From assembly GCF_900107925.1 (NCBI RefSeq), contig NZ_FNUJ01000001.1, forward strand, positions 992,001 through 1,056,000: a stretch of DNA of 64,000 nucleotides. The letters are read 5' to 3'. Shown here one piece after another: positions 46,484-54,603 of this stretch; the first letter of the stretch is position 1, and every line of letters begins with the position of its first letter. Source of the DNA: Amycolatopsis pretoriensis (GTDB taxonomy: Bacteria; Actinomycetota; Actinomycetes; Mycobacteriales; Pseudonocardiaceae). Made by a program: the position numbers and the translations under genes. A model generated the notes under the pieces. It was not told the DNA's origin. It saw only the letters and a list, made by a program, of their open reading frames with translations, and did not search any database.

Positions 46484-47076
46484 CTCGTCACCGGACGGCC
46501 GCGGCCCCTCTTCAGCTCGAAGAACCCGGGTGTGCCGGTCACGAGCAGCACGCCGTCCCACAGCCGCCCGGCGTCCTCGCCGCGCGGGACCGGGCTGACG
46601 ACCGGGCCGAAGAACGCGTTCCCGTCCACGTGCAACGCCGGGACGCCGAGGTCCTCGCCGATCGGGTCGAGTGCCGCGCGGTTGCCGGCGCGCAGGTCCG
46701 CGTCGAGGTCCGGTGACTCCGCGGCGTCCGCCAGCGACGCGGGCAGGTCCACCGACGCCAGTGCGGCGACGATCGTCTCGCGCGAGACCGGCTCCTTGTC
46801 GCGGTGGATGCGCGTGCCGAGCGCGGTGTAGAGGTCGCGCAGCACCTCGTTGCCGTGCGCCCGCTCGGCGGCCAGCGCCACGCGCGCCGGGCCCCAGCGC
46901 TCGTCGAGCCAGCCGCGGTACCAGTCGTCCACCTCCCGCCCTTCGTTGTGCAGGGACAGGCTGAACACGTGGAACCGCGTCCGCACCTCGCGGACGGCCT
47001 CCACCTCCAGCAGCCACCGGGAGGCGATCCACGCCCACGGGCACACCGGGTCGAACCACAGGTCAACGGTTTTCAC
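46480..47076 (-). CDS. DsbA-like, mycothiol-type oxidoreductase with CPWA site
   Basis: A 198-residue thioredoxin-fold protein with a DsbA helical insert. FDPVCPWAWIASRWLLEV matches the actinobacterial family of the mycothiol-dependent nitroreductase Rv2466c, whose site is CPWC; here only Cys12 remains and residue 15 is Ala. VPALHVDGNAFFGPVVSPVPRGEDAGRLWDG is the conserved C-terminal part with the cis-proline. The lone cysteine suggests a monothiol mechanism, for example mycothiol transfer or reduction of a mixed disulfide. No signal peptide, so cytoplasmic. Confidence 0.82.
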   Translation of the reverse strand: MKTVDLWFDPVCPWAWIASRWLLEVEAVREVRTRFHVFSLSLHNEGREVDDWYRGWLDERWGPARVALAAERAHGNEVLRDLYTALGTRIHRDKEPVSRETIVAALASVDLPASLADAAESPDLDADLRAGNRAALDPIGEDLGVPALHVDGNAFFGPVVSPVPRGEDAGRLWDGVLLVTGTPGFFELKRGRGRPVTS

Positions 47077-47142
47077 CTGCCCAACCTAAGGCGGCGATCG
47101 GCCCGGCAGAAGATCCAATTCCGGAACACCGGACCGGGCCAA

Positions 47143-47748
47143 TCAGAGCCAGCCGCGCTCGTCGGCGATGCGCACCGCCTCGACTCGGTTGCGTGCGCCC
47201 GTCTTGGTGATCGCCGCCGAGACGTAGTTGCGCACCGTGCCCTCGGACAGGTACAGCCGGGACGCGATCTCGGCGACCGTGGCGCCGGTCCGGGCGGTGA
47301 TCAGCACGTCCCGTTCCCGCGCGGTCAGCGGCGACTCGCCCGCGGCGAGCGTGGCCACCGCCAGCGCCGGGTCCACGACGCGCTCGCCGGCCCGCACGCG
47401 ACGGATCGCGTCGGCGAGGACGTCGGCCGGGGCGTCCTTGACCACGAACCCGGCCGCGCCCGCGTCCATCGCCCGGCGCAGGTACCCCGCGCGGCCGAAC
47501 GTCGTGAGCATGACGACGCGGCAGTCCGGCACCCGCGCGGCCAGCACCGCCGCGGCGGCGAGCCCGTCCAGGCCCGGCATCTCGATATCCAGCAGCGCCA
47601 CGTCGGGCCGGTGCTCGCGCGCGGCGTCGACGACTTCGTCACCGCGACCCACGGACGCGACCACCTCGAAGTCGTCCTCGAGCGCGAGCAACGCGCACAG
47701 CGCTTGGCGGACCAGCTCCTGGTCGTCGGCGAGCAGCAGGCGGATCAC
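47143..47748 (-). CDS. NarL/FixJ-family response regulator
   Basis: A 201-residue regulator; GTG 47748 overlaps the kinase stop (GTGA). Receiver (about 1-120): acidic ADDQE, phospho-acceptor Asp54 (VALLDIEMPGLDG), switch Thr in MLTTFGR, Lys in VVKDAPAD. C-terminal LuxR-type HTH (about 135-200): LTARERDVLITARTGATVAEIASRLYLSEGTVRNYVSAAITKTG. It is of the DesR/LiaR style, pairing with the adjacent HisKA_3 kinase. A GATGACA-N2-TGTCATC inverted repeat upstream of the three-gene operon is its probable target. Confidence 0.9.
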   Translation of the reverse strand: MIRLLLADDQELVRQALCALLALEDDFEVVASVGRGDEVVDAAREHRPDVALLDIEMPGLDGLAAAAVLAARVPDCRVVMLTTFGRAGYLRRAMDAGAAGFVVKDAPADVLADAIRRVRAGERVVDPALAVATLAAGESPLTARERDVLITARTGATVAEIASRLYLSEGTVRNYVSAAITKTGARNRVEAVRIADERGWL

Positions 47749-48830
47749 AGCGTCACCCGCAGCCGCCAGCCACGCGGGAGCACCGGCCCCGCCCCGAACC
47801 GCCCGCCGGCGGCGCGGACGCGTTCGCGGAGCCCGGCCAGCCCGGAGCCTTCGTCGGCGGAGCCGCCCACGCCGTCGTCCACGACCTCCACTGTGGACTC
47901 CGTGACGGTGACCGTGCAGCGGGTCGCGCGGGCGTGCCGGGCCACGTTGGTCAGGCCCTCCCGGACGACCCAGCCGAACAGTTCCTGGTGTGCCGGACCC
48001 ACGACGTCGGTCGCGGTCGGGAGGTCGGCGGCGACACCGCACGCGCGCAGCAGTTCGCGGCCGCGCGCGAGTTCGCCGGCGAGGGTGACCTCGCGGTAGC
48101 CGGACACCGCGGCGCGGACGTCGGTCAGCGCCTGCCGGGCGAGGGTTTCGACGGCGGTCATCTCCTCGCCCGCGCGAGTGGTGTCGGCGTCCACGAGCCG
48201 CCGGGCCAGGGTGCTCTTGACGGTGATCGCGGTGAGCGAGTGGCCGAGCAGGTCGTGCAGGTCCCGGGCGATGCGGGTGCGTTCGGCCTCCGACGCCAGC
48301 CGCGCGACCTCGGCGCGGGCCTCGAGGAGGGCGGCGTTGGCCCGGACCGCCTCGGCGAACGCGTAGACCACGAGCACGGTGAAGACGAGCGCGACCGCCT
48401 GCGTCCACCCCGCGGTGCCCCAGACGACCCACGGGACGACCAGTGCCGCCATCGCCGCGACGACCACGAGCGCGCCCGAGTGGCGCGGAAGCCGGGGGAC
48501 GGCCAGGGAAACGACGACGATGGCGAGGAAGAACGTCTCGGCGTGGGCGAAGGGGAGGGTGGCGACGAACAGGACGGCCGAAACCCCCAGGAGCAGCCAG
48601 AACCGGCGCGCTGCCCGCCGTGCCGCGGCACGCGCGGCCAGGATGTAGCAGCCGGCGAAGACGGCGACGAGCACGCAACCGGCGATCGCCGCGTGGCCCG
48701 TCGAGTGCTGCAGCACGCCGGGGACGGTCACGGCCGGGTAGACGAGCATGCCCGCGTCGAGCACCAGCACCCGCCAGCCGCGCACCCAGCGCTGCACGTC
48801 GGCCGGTTCCGTCCTGTCCACTCCCGGCAC
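47745..48830 (-). CDS. HisKA_3-type sensor histidine kinase
   Basis: A 361-residue kinase starting at GTG 48830, one base after the upstream membrane-protein stop. The N-terminal half (about 20-155) has about five hydrophobic helices with short loops, typical of DesK-like membrane-state sensors. The dimerisation/phosphotransfer domain is ERTRIARDLHDLLGHSLTAI, with the phospho-His in DLHD near residue 200. The HATPase_c domain has GLTNVARHA (N box) and VVDDGVG, followed by GLAGLRERV (G box). It signals to the NarL regulator encoded next. Confidence 0.9.
   Translation of the reverse strand: MPGVDRTEPADVQRWVRGWRVLVLDAGMLVYPAVTVPGVLQHSTGHAAIAGCVLVAVFAGCYILAARAAARRAARRFWLLLGVSAVLFVATLPFAHAETFFLAIVVVSLAVPRLPRHSGALVVVAAMAALVVPWVVWGTAGWTQAVALVFTVLVVYAFAEAVRANAALLEARAEVARLASEAERTRIARDLHDLLGHSLTAITVKSTLARRLVDADTTRAGEEMTAVETLARQALTDVRAAVSGYREVTLAGELARGRELLRACGVAADLPTATDVVGPAHQELFGWVVREGLTNVARHARATRCTVTVTESTVEVVDDGVGGSADEGSGLAGLRERVRAAGGRFGAGPVLPRGWRLRVTL
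47886..47898. repeat. GTCCACTGTGGAC-like element, one mismatch
   Basis: CTCCACTGTGGAC in the kinase gene; it uses a rare ACA threonine codon in S-T-V-E. Confidence 0.45.
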
Positions 48831-48831
48831 G

Positions 48832-49221
48832 CTACCGGGCCCGCGCGCGCCGGCCGTTGACCAGGACCGTGACGCCGAGCAGCAGCAGCCCGCAGACGGC
48901 CTGTTCGATCCGCAGCCACATCGGGAACAAGCCGGGCAGGGCGACGATGACGACGATCGCCACGAGCATCACCGCGGCGACGATCCGCAGTCTCAGGAGC
49001 CCTTTTCGCGACCCGCGGGCCGCGCTGCGGGCGAAGGCGAAGGTCAGCAGCGAACTGGCGACGACGAGGGTGGCGCGTACCCAGACCGCGTCGGTCACCA
49101 TCGTGTGGTTGTTCCGGAAGAGCACGATCGCGACGAGCGTGAGGACGCTGAGGACGGCGTAGGCGCCGGTGAGCAGGAGGACGGGCCGGACGCCGGTCTC
49201 GGTGCGAAGGGTGGTGGTCAT
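48832..49221 (-). CDS. Four-helix membrane protein of the two-component operon
   Basis: A 129-residue protein with four hydrophobic segments: VLLLTGAYAVLSVLTLVAIVLF, TLVVASSLLTFAFA, IVAAVMLVAIVVIVALPGLF, and AVCGLLLLGVTVLV. Basic loops follow the positive-inside rule. It is the first gene of the operon with the sensor kinase and regulator and is cotranscribed with almost no gaps. It may be the effector or an accessory sensor; no family recognised. Confidence 0.75.
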   Translation of the reverse strand: MTTTLRTETGVRPVLLLTGAYAVLSVLTLVAIVLFRNNHTMVTDAVWVRATLVVASSLLTFAFARSAARGSRKGLLRLRIVAAVMLVAIVVIVALPGLFPMWLRIEQAVCGLLLLGVTVLVNGRRARAR

Positions 49222-49280
49222 GCCGGAAATGCTCGTCCCGCGGGTGGGGTCGAGGGCAGTGCCGGCCCTCAGCGGCTCCC

Positions 49281-49296
49281 GATGACATTTGTCATC
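49281..49296. promoter_or_regulatory. GATGACA-N2-TGTCATC response-regulator site
   Basis: A perfect 7-bp inverted repeat with a 2-bp centre, 60 bp upstream of the membrane protein-kinase-regulator operon. Size and symmetry match sites bound by NarL/LiaR-type dimers, so autoregulation is likely. Confidence 0.55.
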
Positions 49297-49304
49297 GGTG
49301 CGAC

Positions 49305-49322
49305 TGGGAGAGCGCTCTCACA
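49305..49322. promoter_or_regulatory. LacI operator copy 1 (GAGAGCGCTCTC)
   Basis: An 18-bp site TGGGAGAGCGCTCTCACA with one mismatched pair, ending 18 bp before the start of the LacI gene at 49341. Same core as the sites at 55560 and 55701. Autoregulation inferred. Confidence 0.65.
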
Positions 49323-49340
49323 GCGTGCTACAAAGAAGGG

Positions 49341-50381
49341 GTGACGACGCACCCGCCCTCGGCGCCGCCGACCCTGGAGGACGTCGCGCGGGTCGCCGGC
49401 GTCTCGCGGGCCACGGTGTCCCGCGTGGTGAACAGCGTGCGCAACGTCGACCCGAAGCTGCGCGAGACGGTCGAACGCGCGATCGCCGCCACCGGGTACG
49501 TGCCCAACCGTGCGGCCCGCTCGCTGGTCACCCGCCGCACGGGCGGGGTGGCGCTGGTGGTGTCCGAGCCGGAACGGCACATCGAAGCCTTCGGTGGCGT
49601 GTTCGGCGACCCGTTCTTCGGCCGGGTGGTCGAAGGGGTGATCGCGCACCTGCGCCCGCAGGGGCTGCACCCGCTGCTGATGCTCGTCGACAGCGACGAA
49701 GAGCGCGAGAAGCTGGTGCCGAAGCTGCGGCAGGAGCAGGTGAGCGGGGTGCTGCTGATCTCGCTGCACCCGGCGGCGGACCCGCTGCCGCGGATGCTGA
49801 CCGACGCGGGGGTCCCGACGGCGCTGTTCGCGCGGCCCGGCCGTCCGGCGCCGGTGAGCTACGTCGACGTCGCCCACCAGGACGGCGCCCGGCTGGCCGC
49901 GGACCGCCTGGTGGCGCGCGGCTGCCACCGGGTCGCGACGATCGCGGGCGCGGCGGGGACGCCGGCGGGCCAGGACCGGCTGGCCGGCTTCCGCGACGCG
50001 ATGGCCCGCCACGGCCACGCGTACGTGGCGGTGGCCGAGGGCGACTTCACCGAGCACGGCGGCGAGCGCGCGATGGAGCGGCTGCTGGCCGAGGAACCGG
50101 CGCTGGACGGGCTGTTCGTGGCCAACGACCTGATGGCGTACGGGGCGTTGACGGTGCTGCGCGAAGCGGGGCGGCGCGTCCCGGACGACGTGGCGGTGAT
50201 CGGCTTCGACGACAGCCGGGTGGCGCTGAGCTGCCGCCCCCGCCTGACGACGGTCCGCCAGCCGGTGGAGGAAATGGGCGCGGCGATGGCCCGGATGGTC
50301 CTGGAGCGCATGGCCGACCCGCAGCGGCGCGCGGAGTCGGTGATCTTCGACCCGGAGCTGGTGATCCGCGACTCGGCTTGA
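49341..50381 (+). CDS. LacI-family regulator of a glycan-use regulon
   Basis: A 346-residue LacI regulator. GTG 49341 has GAAGGG immediately upstream, closer than ideal; the HTH begins at TLEDVARVAGVSRATVSRVVNSVRNVDPKLRE, so the start must lie near here. The effector domain runs from VALVVSEPE through DPFFGRVVEGVIAHL, the late ALDGLFVANDLMAYGAL and DDVAVIGFDDSRVALSCRPRLTTVRQP. Three copies of GAGAGCGCTCTC (its own promoter and two divergent promoters at 55.6 kb) define a likely regulon with the DUF1996-DUF305 pair and the F5/8C-flanked hydrolase. The operator resembles the CebR-type TGGGAGCGCTCCCA, so a cello- or other oligosaccharide inducer is possible. Confidence 0.88.
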   Translation: MTTHPPSAPPTLEDVARVAGVSRATVSRVVNSVRNVDPKLRETVERAIAATGYVPNRAARSLVTRRTGGVALVVSEPERHIEAFGGVFGDPFFGRVVEGVIAHLRPQGLHPLLMLVDSDEEREKLVPKLRQEQVSGVLLISLHPAADPLPRMLTDAGVPTALFARPGRPAPVSYVDVAHQDGARLAADRLVARGCHRVATIAGAAGTPAGQDRLAGFRDAMARHGHAYVAVAEGDFTEHGGERAMERLLAEEPALDGLFVANDLMAYGALTVLREAGRRVPDDVAVIGFDDSRVALSCRPRLTTVRQPVEEMGAAMARMVLERMADPQRRAESVIFDPELVIRDSA

Positions 50382-50396
50382 GCGGCGGCCCGGTGC

Positions 50397-50445
50397 CGCG
50401 AATGTCGCATTCGGGGCGTCGGAGGTCCCGAATGCGACTTTCGCG
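50397..50445 (+). terminator. 19-bp-stem hairpin after LacI gene
   Basis: Arms 50397-50415 and 50427-50445 pair with one mismatch around an 11-nt loop; the core is GTCGCATTCGGG. It begins 16 bp after the LacI stop and probably acts as a terminator. The sequence also looks like a dispersed intergenic repeat. Confidence 0.65.
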
Positions 50446-50655
50446 ACCTCCAGGCCTCGCTGGGTGGGCCCGGCCGCCCCGCCTCGCTCGTGCCCAAGGG
50501 GCCGGCCGGAGGACTGGCCGCAATACCAATCGCGCCACCGGTTCGCCCCGATGCTCCGCCCGCTTGGCCTGCCGGGCAGCGGCTCCGGCCTGTCCGGACA
50601 GTTCCGCTCACCGGGCTGGACAGCCGCCCGCCCGCTGTGCTCAGATCGAATCGCC

Positions 50656-50671
50656 TTTCCAACGTTGTAAA
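50656..50671. promoter_or_regulatory. LacI-type operator upstream of GH31
   Basis: TTTCCAACGTTGTAAA, a 16-bp near-palindrome centred on CG with one mismatched pair, 32 bp before the GH31 start. The core differs from GAGAGCGCTCTC, so a different LacI-family protein is expected. Confidence 0.5.
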
Positions 50672-50702
50672 ACTGGTCCCCTGACCGGAACGGAGTTCCG
50701 CC

Positions 50703-53700
50703 GTGCGGCCGAGAGCAGTCAGATCCCTCCACCTGGTGAGCGTCCTGGCGGTCGCCGCCGCGGTCGTCACCGTCGCGGCGCCCGCCGATGCCGGACCCGC
50801 CGCGCGCGGGACCGTCGCCGCCGGGAACGCGCGCTTCCAGGTCCTGTCCCCGACCCTGATCCGCACGGAGTACGCCGGCGACGGCCGGTTCACCGACTCC
50901 GCCACCTTCAACGCCGTCGGCCGCGGCTCGTTCACGCCTCCGCAGTTCACCTCGACGACCGCGAACGGCGTGCTGACCATCCGCACGAGCGCGACGACGC
51001 TGACCTACAAGCTGAACTCCGGCCCGTTCGACTCCGGCAACCTCCAGCTCAAGACCACGGCGGGGACCCCGGTGACCGCGGCGCCGTGGCACCACCTGAC
51101 CTGCGCGACCGGCGCGCTCTGCGAGGCCGAAGACCTGACGGCCGACGGGCTGGGCGTCGCCACCGACCACACCGGCTACACCGGCGAGGGTTTCCTCGCC
51201 GGCTTCGAAAGCACTGGCACGTCGGCCACCGCCGACGTCTCGGCCGCCGCGGCCGGGACGTACAACCTGACCGCCCGCTACGCCAACGGCTCCGGCGGGG
51301 ACGGCCAGCACGTCACGCGCACCCTGAGCGTGTCCGTCGACGGCGGGGCGCCGCAGAAGCTCACCCTCCCGACGACGGCCGACTGGAACAGCTGGGCCAC
51401 CGCGTCGGTACCGGTCACCCTCGCCGCCGGCCGCCACAGCGTCCGCCTCGAGCGGACCGCGAGCGACTCCGGCAACGTCAACGTCGACGCCATCGCGGTG
51501 CTGTCCGCCGGGGCGCCCTTCCCGCCGTCGACGGCCCGCGCGTTCACCGGCTGTGCCCTGGATGTCAGCTGCGAAGCCGAATCCGGCCTCCGCACCGGCT
51601 CGGCCGTCGTCGCGACCGACCACGCCGGGTACGCCGGACGCGGGTTCGTCGCCGAGCTGAACCGCGGTTCGTCGCTGACCCACCGCGTTGTCGAGGTCCC
51701 CGCCGCCGGCACATACCAGCTGGACGTCCGGTACGCCAACGGCACCGGCGGCGACGGCCTGCACCAGACGCGGACCGCGACCGTCGGTTCGGCCGGCGTG
51801 ACGCGCACGCTGTCGATGCCGGCCACCGCGAACTGGGACACCTGGGGCACCGCCTCGGTCCCGGTCGACCTGCGTGCGGGCACGAACGACGTCGTCGTCG
51901 CCTGTCCCGACGACGCGAGCTGCCACGTCAACGTCGACACCGTCGCGGTGACGCGCACCGGGGCCGCGGTCCCGCAGCCGCACCTCACCCTCGGCGGCTA
52001 CCGGCGCGGCCTCGACGGCGTCAACGGCGACAACGGCACGCCGTCGCTCACCGAAGGCCTGCTGCACCAGGACGGCTGGTACCTGCTCGACGACAGCCCG
52101 TCCGCGCTGTACGACACCGCCACCGAGAAGGTGACGCAACGGCCATCGCACGGCGGGAACCCGTACCAGGACGGCTACGCCTTCACCTTCGGCCACGACT
52201 ACAAGGCGGGGCTGCGGGACCTGGCGACCCTGACCGGGCCGTCGGAGCTGCTGCCGCGCTGGGCCTACGGCGTCTGGTACTCCGAGTACATCGACCGCAC
52301 CGCGGCCGACTACCGCGACCGGATCCTGCCGCGCTTCCGCAGCGAAGGCGTCCCGCTGGACGTCCTGGTGACCGACACCGACTTCAAGGCGCCGGACACG
52401 TGGAACGGCTGGCAGTTCGACACGGCCAAGTTCCCGGACCCCACGGCGTTCTTCGCCTGGGCGCACTCGCAGGGCCTGCACAACACGCTGAACATCCACC
52501 CGAGCATCATGGGTTCGGACCCGCAGTTCGCCCGCGCGCAGGCGACGGCGAAGGGCAAGCTGGCGAAGTCGAACTGCGGCACGGACTGCTACGTCTTCGA
52601 CTGGGGCGACCCCGACCAGCTGAAGGCGTACCTGGACCTGCACGGCCAGATGATGAACCAGGGCAACGACTTCTGGTGGCTCGACTGGTGCTGCGACGCG
52701 TCGAAGTCCAGCCTGCAGGGGGTCACGCCGGACTCGTTCATCAACCAGAAGTACGCCGACCTGTCCGCACCGGCGATCGAGCGGGGCTTCGCGACTTCGC
52801 GGGCGTACGGCTCGCTGCAGGCCGGCGGGTACGGCGGCCCGGTCGGGCTGTCGACGGGACCGTGGGCCGACAAGCGCAGCACCGTCCACTTCACCGGGGA
52901 CACGTCCTCGACGTGGGGCACGCTGCGGATGGAGGTCGGGATCACCCCGGCCGAGTCGGCCGCGACGGGCCTTTCGCCGATCAGCCACGACATCGGCGGC
53001 CACAACGACACGACCGGGTTGCGCGGCAGCGAGACCTACACCTCGGGCGGGCAGCAGCACCAGACGGTCAAGCTGCCCGACGACCTGTACGCGCGGTGGG
53101 TCCAGCTCGGCACGTTCCAGCCGATCGACCGGCTGCACAGCAACCACAGCGACCGGCTGCCGTGGCAGTACGGCGACGCGGCGAAGGCGTCGGCGACGAA
53201 GTTCCTGAACCTGCGCGAGAACTTGGTTCCGTACACCTACACGCTGGCCCAGCAGGCGGCGACGACCGGCGTCCCGGTGGTGCGCCCGACGTACGTGGAG
53301 TACCCGGACGACCCGGCGGCGTACGCGGCGGCGTCGAGCGAGTACTTCTACGGGCCGGACATGCTGGTGGCGCCGGTGACCAACCCGGGGACGTCGGCGA
53401 CGACCCCGGTCTGGTTCCCGCCGGGGCAGTGGACGGACTACTTCAGCGGCAAGGTCTACCAGGGCGGCTCGACCCAGCAGGTGACGTCCGACCTCGGGAC
53501 GATGCCGGTGTTCGTCCGGGCGGGCGGCATCACGGTGACCCGCACGGCGGACGTGACCAACGACGTCCAGAACCCGCTGAACCGCGCGACGGTCACGGTG
53601 GCGCCCGGTGCGCCGGGGTCGTTCTCGCTGTACGAGGACGACGGGAGTTCGTCGAAGCACAGCTCGACGACCCGGATCACGTACTCGGAGCGGCGCGGCA

Positions 53701-53912
53701 CCCACACGGTGACGGTCGAGCCGACGCGGGGCCGGTCCCAGGTCGCTTCGCGGGAGTGGACGGTGAAGTTCCTCGGGGTGCCGTCCGCGCCGTCGCGGGT
53801 CCGGGTCGGCGCGGGCTGGGCGCCGTCGCAGAGCTGGAAGTGGGACGCGGCGACGCAGACGTTGACCGTCACGGCCCACGGCGGGCACGGGCCGGTGACC
53901 GTGACCTACTGA
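50703..53912 (+). CDS. Secreted GH31 alpha-glycosidase with two CBM35-like modules
   Basis: A 1069-residue exported enzyme; GTG 50703 has GGAG seven bases upstream. Sec signal about 1-30. The N-terminal beta-sandwich is interrupted by two homologous CBM35-like modules (about 140-270 and 290-415), each opening CEAE and containing ATDHxGYxGxGF and a late NVDxxAV. The GH31 TIM barrel follows (from PRWAYGVWYSEY, about 518). The probable nucleophile is Asp661 in WWLDW and the acid/base Asp733 in FTGDTSSTW. C-terminal beta-domains close the protein (EYFYGPDMLVAPV and onward). It hydrolyses an alpha-linked glucan or xylo-oligosaccharide outside the cell; exact linkage unknown. A strong terminator follows. 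Confidence 0.9.
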   Translation: MRPRAVRSLHLVSVLAVAAAVVTVAAPADAGPAARGTVAAGNARFQVLSPTLIRTEYAGDGRFTDSATFNAVGRGSFTPPQFTSTTANGVLTIRTSATTLTYKLNSGPFDSGNLQLKTTAGTPVTAAPWHHLTCATGALCEAEDLTADGLGVATDHTGYTGEGFLAGFESTGTSATADVSAAAAGTYNLTARYANGSGGDGQHVTRTLSVSVDGGAPQKLTLPTTADWNSWATASVPVTLAAGRHSVRLERTASDSGNVNVDAIAVLSAGAPFPPSTARAFTGCALDVSCEAESGLRTGSAVVATDHAGYAGRGFVAELNRGSSLTHRVVEVPAAGTYQLDVRYANGTGGDGLHQTRTATVGSAGVTRTLSMPATANWDTWGTASVPVDLRAGTNDVVVACPDDASCHVNVDTVAVTRTGAAVPQPHLTLGGYRRGLDGVNGDNGTPSLTEGLLHQDGWYLLDDSPSALYDTATEKVTQRPSHGGNPYQDGYAFTFGHDYKAGLRDLATLTGPSELLPRWAYGVWYSEYIDRTAADYRDRILPRFRSEGVPLDVLVTDTDFKAPDTWNGWQFDTAKFPDPTAFFAWAHSQGLHNTLNIHPSIMGSDPQFARAQATAKGKLAKSNCGTDCYVFDWGDPDQLKAYLDLHGQMMNQGNDFWWLDWCCDASKSSLQGVTPDSFINQKYADLSAPAIERGFATSRAYGSLQAGGYGGPVGLSTGPWADKRSTVHFTGDTSSTWGTLRMEVGITPAESAATGLSPISHDIGGHNDTTGLRGSETYTSGGQQHQTVKLPDDLYARWVQLGTFQPIDRLHSNHSDRLPWQYGDAAKASATKFLNLRENLVPYTYTLAQQAATTGVPVVRPTYVEYPDDPAAYAAASSEYFYGPDMLVAPVTNPGTSATTPVWFPPGQWTDYFSGKVYQGGSTQQVTSDLGTMPVFVRAGGITVTRTADVTNDVQNPLNRATVTVAPGAPGSFSLYEDDGSSSKHSSTTRITYSERRGTHTVTVEPTRGRSQVASREWTVKFLGVPSAPSRVRVGAGWAPSQSWKWDAATQTLTVTAHGGHGPVTVTY

Positions 53913-53938
53913 GACTGCCGGCGGGCGGAGCCGGTATG

Positions 53939-53977
53939 GCCGTCGAGGCCACCACGTGGGGTGGTGGCCTCGACGGC
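53939..53977 (+). terminator. 17-bp-stem terminator of GH31
   Basis: A perfect 17-bp stem (left arm GCCGTCGAGGCCACCAC) with a 5-nt loop begins 27 bp after the GH31 stop. Confidence 0.8.
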
Positions 53978-54013
53978 GCCCGGCTCGGTCACCCTGTGGG
54001 CTGAGTGACCTCC

Positions 54014-54055
54014 ACGGCCCGGGCCGCGCTCATGGCGACGCGCGGCCCGGGCCGT
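54014..54055 (-). terminator. 16-bp-stem terminator of the DUF305 unit
   Basis: A perfect 16-bp stem (left arm ACGGCCCGGGCCGCGC) with a 10-nt loop lies 15 bp beyond the end of the leftward DUF305 gene, back to back with the GH31 terminator. Confidence 0.75.
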
Positions 54056-54069
54056 TGCTTCGTCTCCGG

Positions 54070-54603
54070 TCACCCGAGACCGGTCAACGCCTGCTCCTGC
54101 CGCGCCCCTTCGGCGCCGACCTCACCGGCGAGTTCCCGGGTTCCCGCATCCCCACCCGAGGTCTGCTCACCCTTCGCCAGCACGACGAGCTGCGCCGCGT
54201 GCGCCCGCAGCAACGCGACGAGCCGCCGGTCGAATTCCGCACCGCTCCCGGTGCGCAACGCCACCAGATCCGCCGCCGTGACCATCCCCGGCATCTTGTG
54301 TCCACTGTGGACATCTGCTGCCGGGAGCCCGGCCCGGTCGCGCGTCGACTTCAACCGCGTCAACAGCCGTTCCGCCGGCGCGGCGACCGCGTCCGCGGCC
54401 GCGCGCACCGCCGGGCTCGCCGCGTGACCGGGCGCCAGCCGGGCGGCCGCCAGCGCGTTCTCGGTCATCGGCACGACCAGCTGCAGCCACGCCACGTCGG
54501 TCGGGTTGAAGGGCGAGGCGGCGGGGGCGGGACCCGGGCCGGTGGTGGCGCAACCGCCCATGATCAGCGCCACCACCGCCGCCCCCAGGAGCGGCCGTCT
54601 CAC
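54070..54603 (-). CDS. DUF305 lipoprotein
   Basis: A 177-residue protein starting at GTG 54603 within the stop of the upstream gene (GTGA). A short signal with lipobox (AAVVALIMGGC) is followed by a helical DUF305 domain: FNPTDVAWLQLVVPMTENALAAARL, DVHSGHKMPGMVTAADL, FDRRLVALLRAHAAQLVVLAKGE. The histidines and methionines usual in DUF305 (HxxMxxMA) are partly replaced, so metal binding is uncertain. Translationally coupled to the DUF1996 gene and under the same promoter. Confidence 0.8.
   Translation of the reverse strand: MRRPLLGAAVVALIMGGCATTGPGPAPAASPFNPTDVAWLQLVVPMTENALAAARLAPGHAASPAVRAAADAVAAPAERLLTRLKSTRDRAGLPAADVHSGHKMPGMVTAADLVALRTGSGAEFDRRLVALLRAHAAQLVVLAKGEQTSGGDAGTRELAGEVGAEGARQEQALTGLG
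54300..54312. repeat. GTCCACTGTGGAC element
   Basis: A full 13-bp copy inside the DUF305 gene, read as D-V-H-S-G-H with a rare AGT serine codon. Confidence 0.5.

Larger units (their letters stand above)
50382..50702. other. 321-bp intergenic region before GH31
   Basis: It contains a long hairpin (50397-50445) just after the LacI gene and a LacI-type operator (50656-50671) before the GH31 gene. The 200 bp between them show no clear gene or motif. Confidence 0.7.

Noticed and set aside
49269..53888. A 1539-residue minus-strand open frame opposite LacI and GH31
   Set aside because: Shadow of GH31; no recognised domain and no plausible start.
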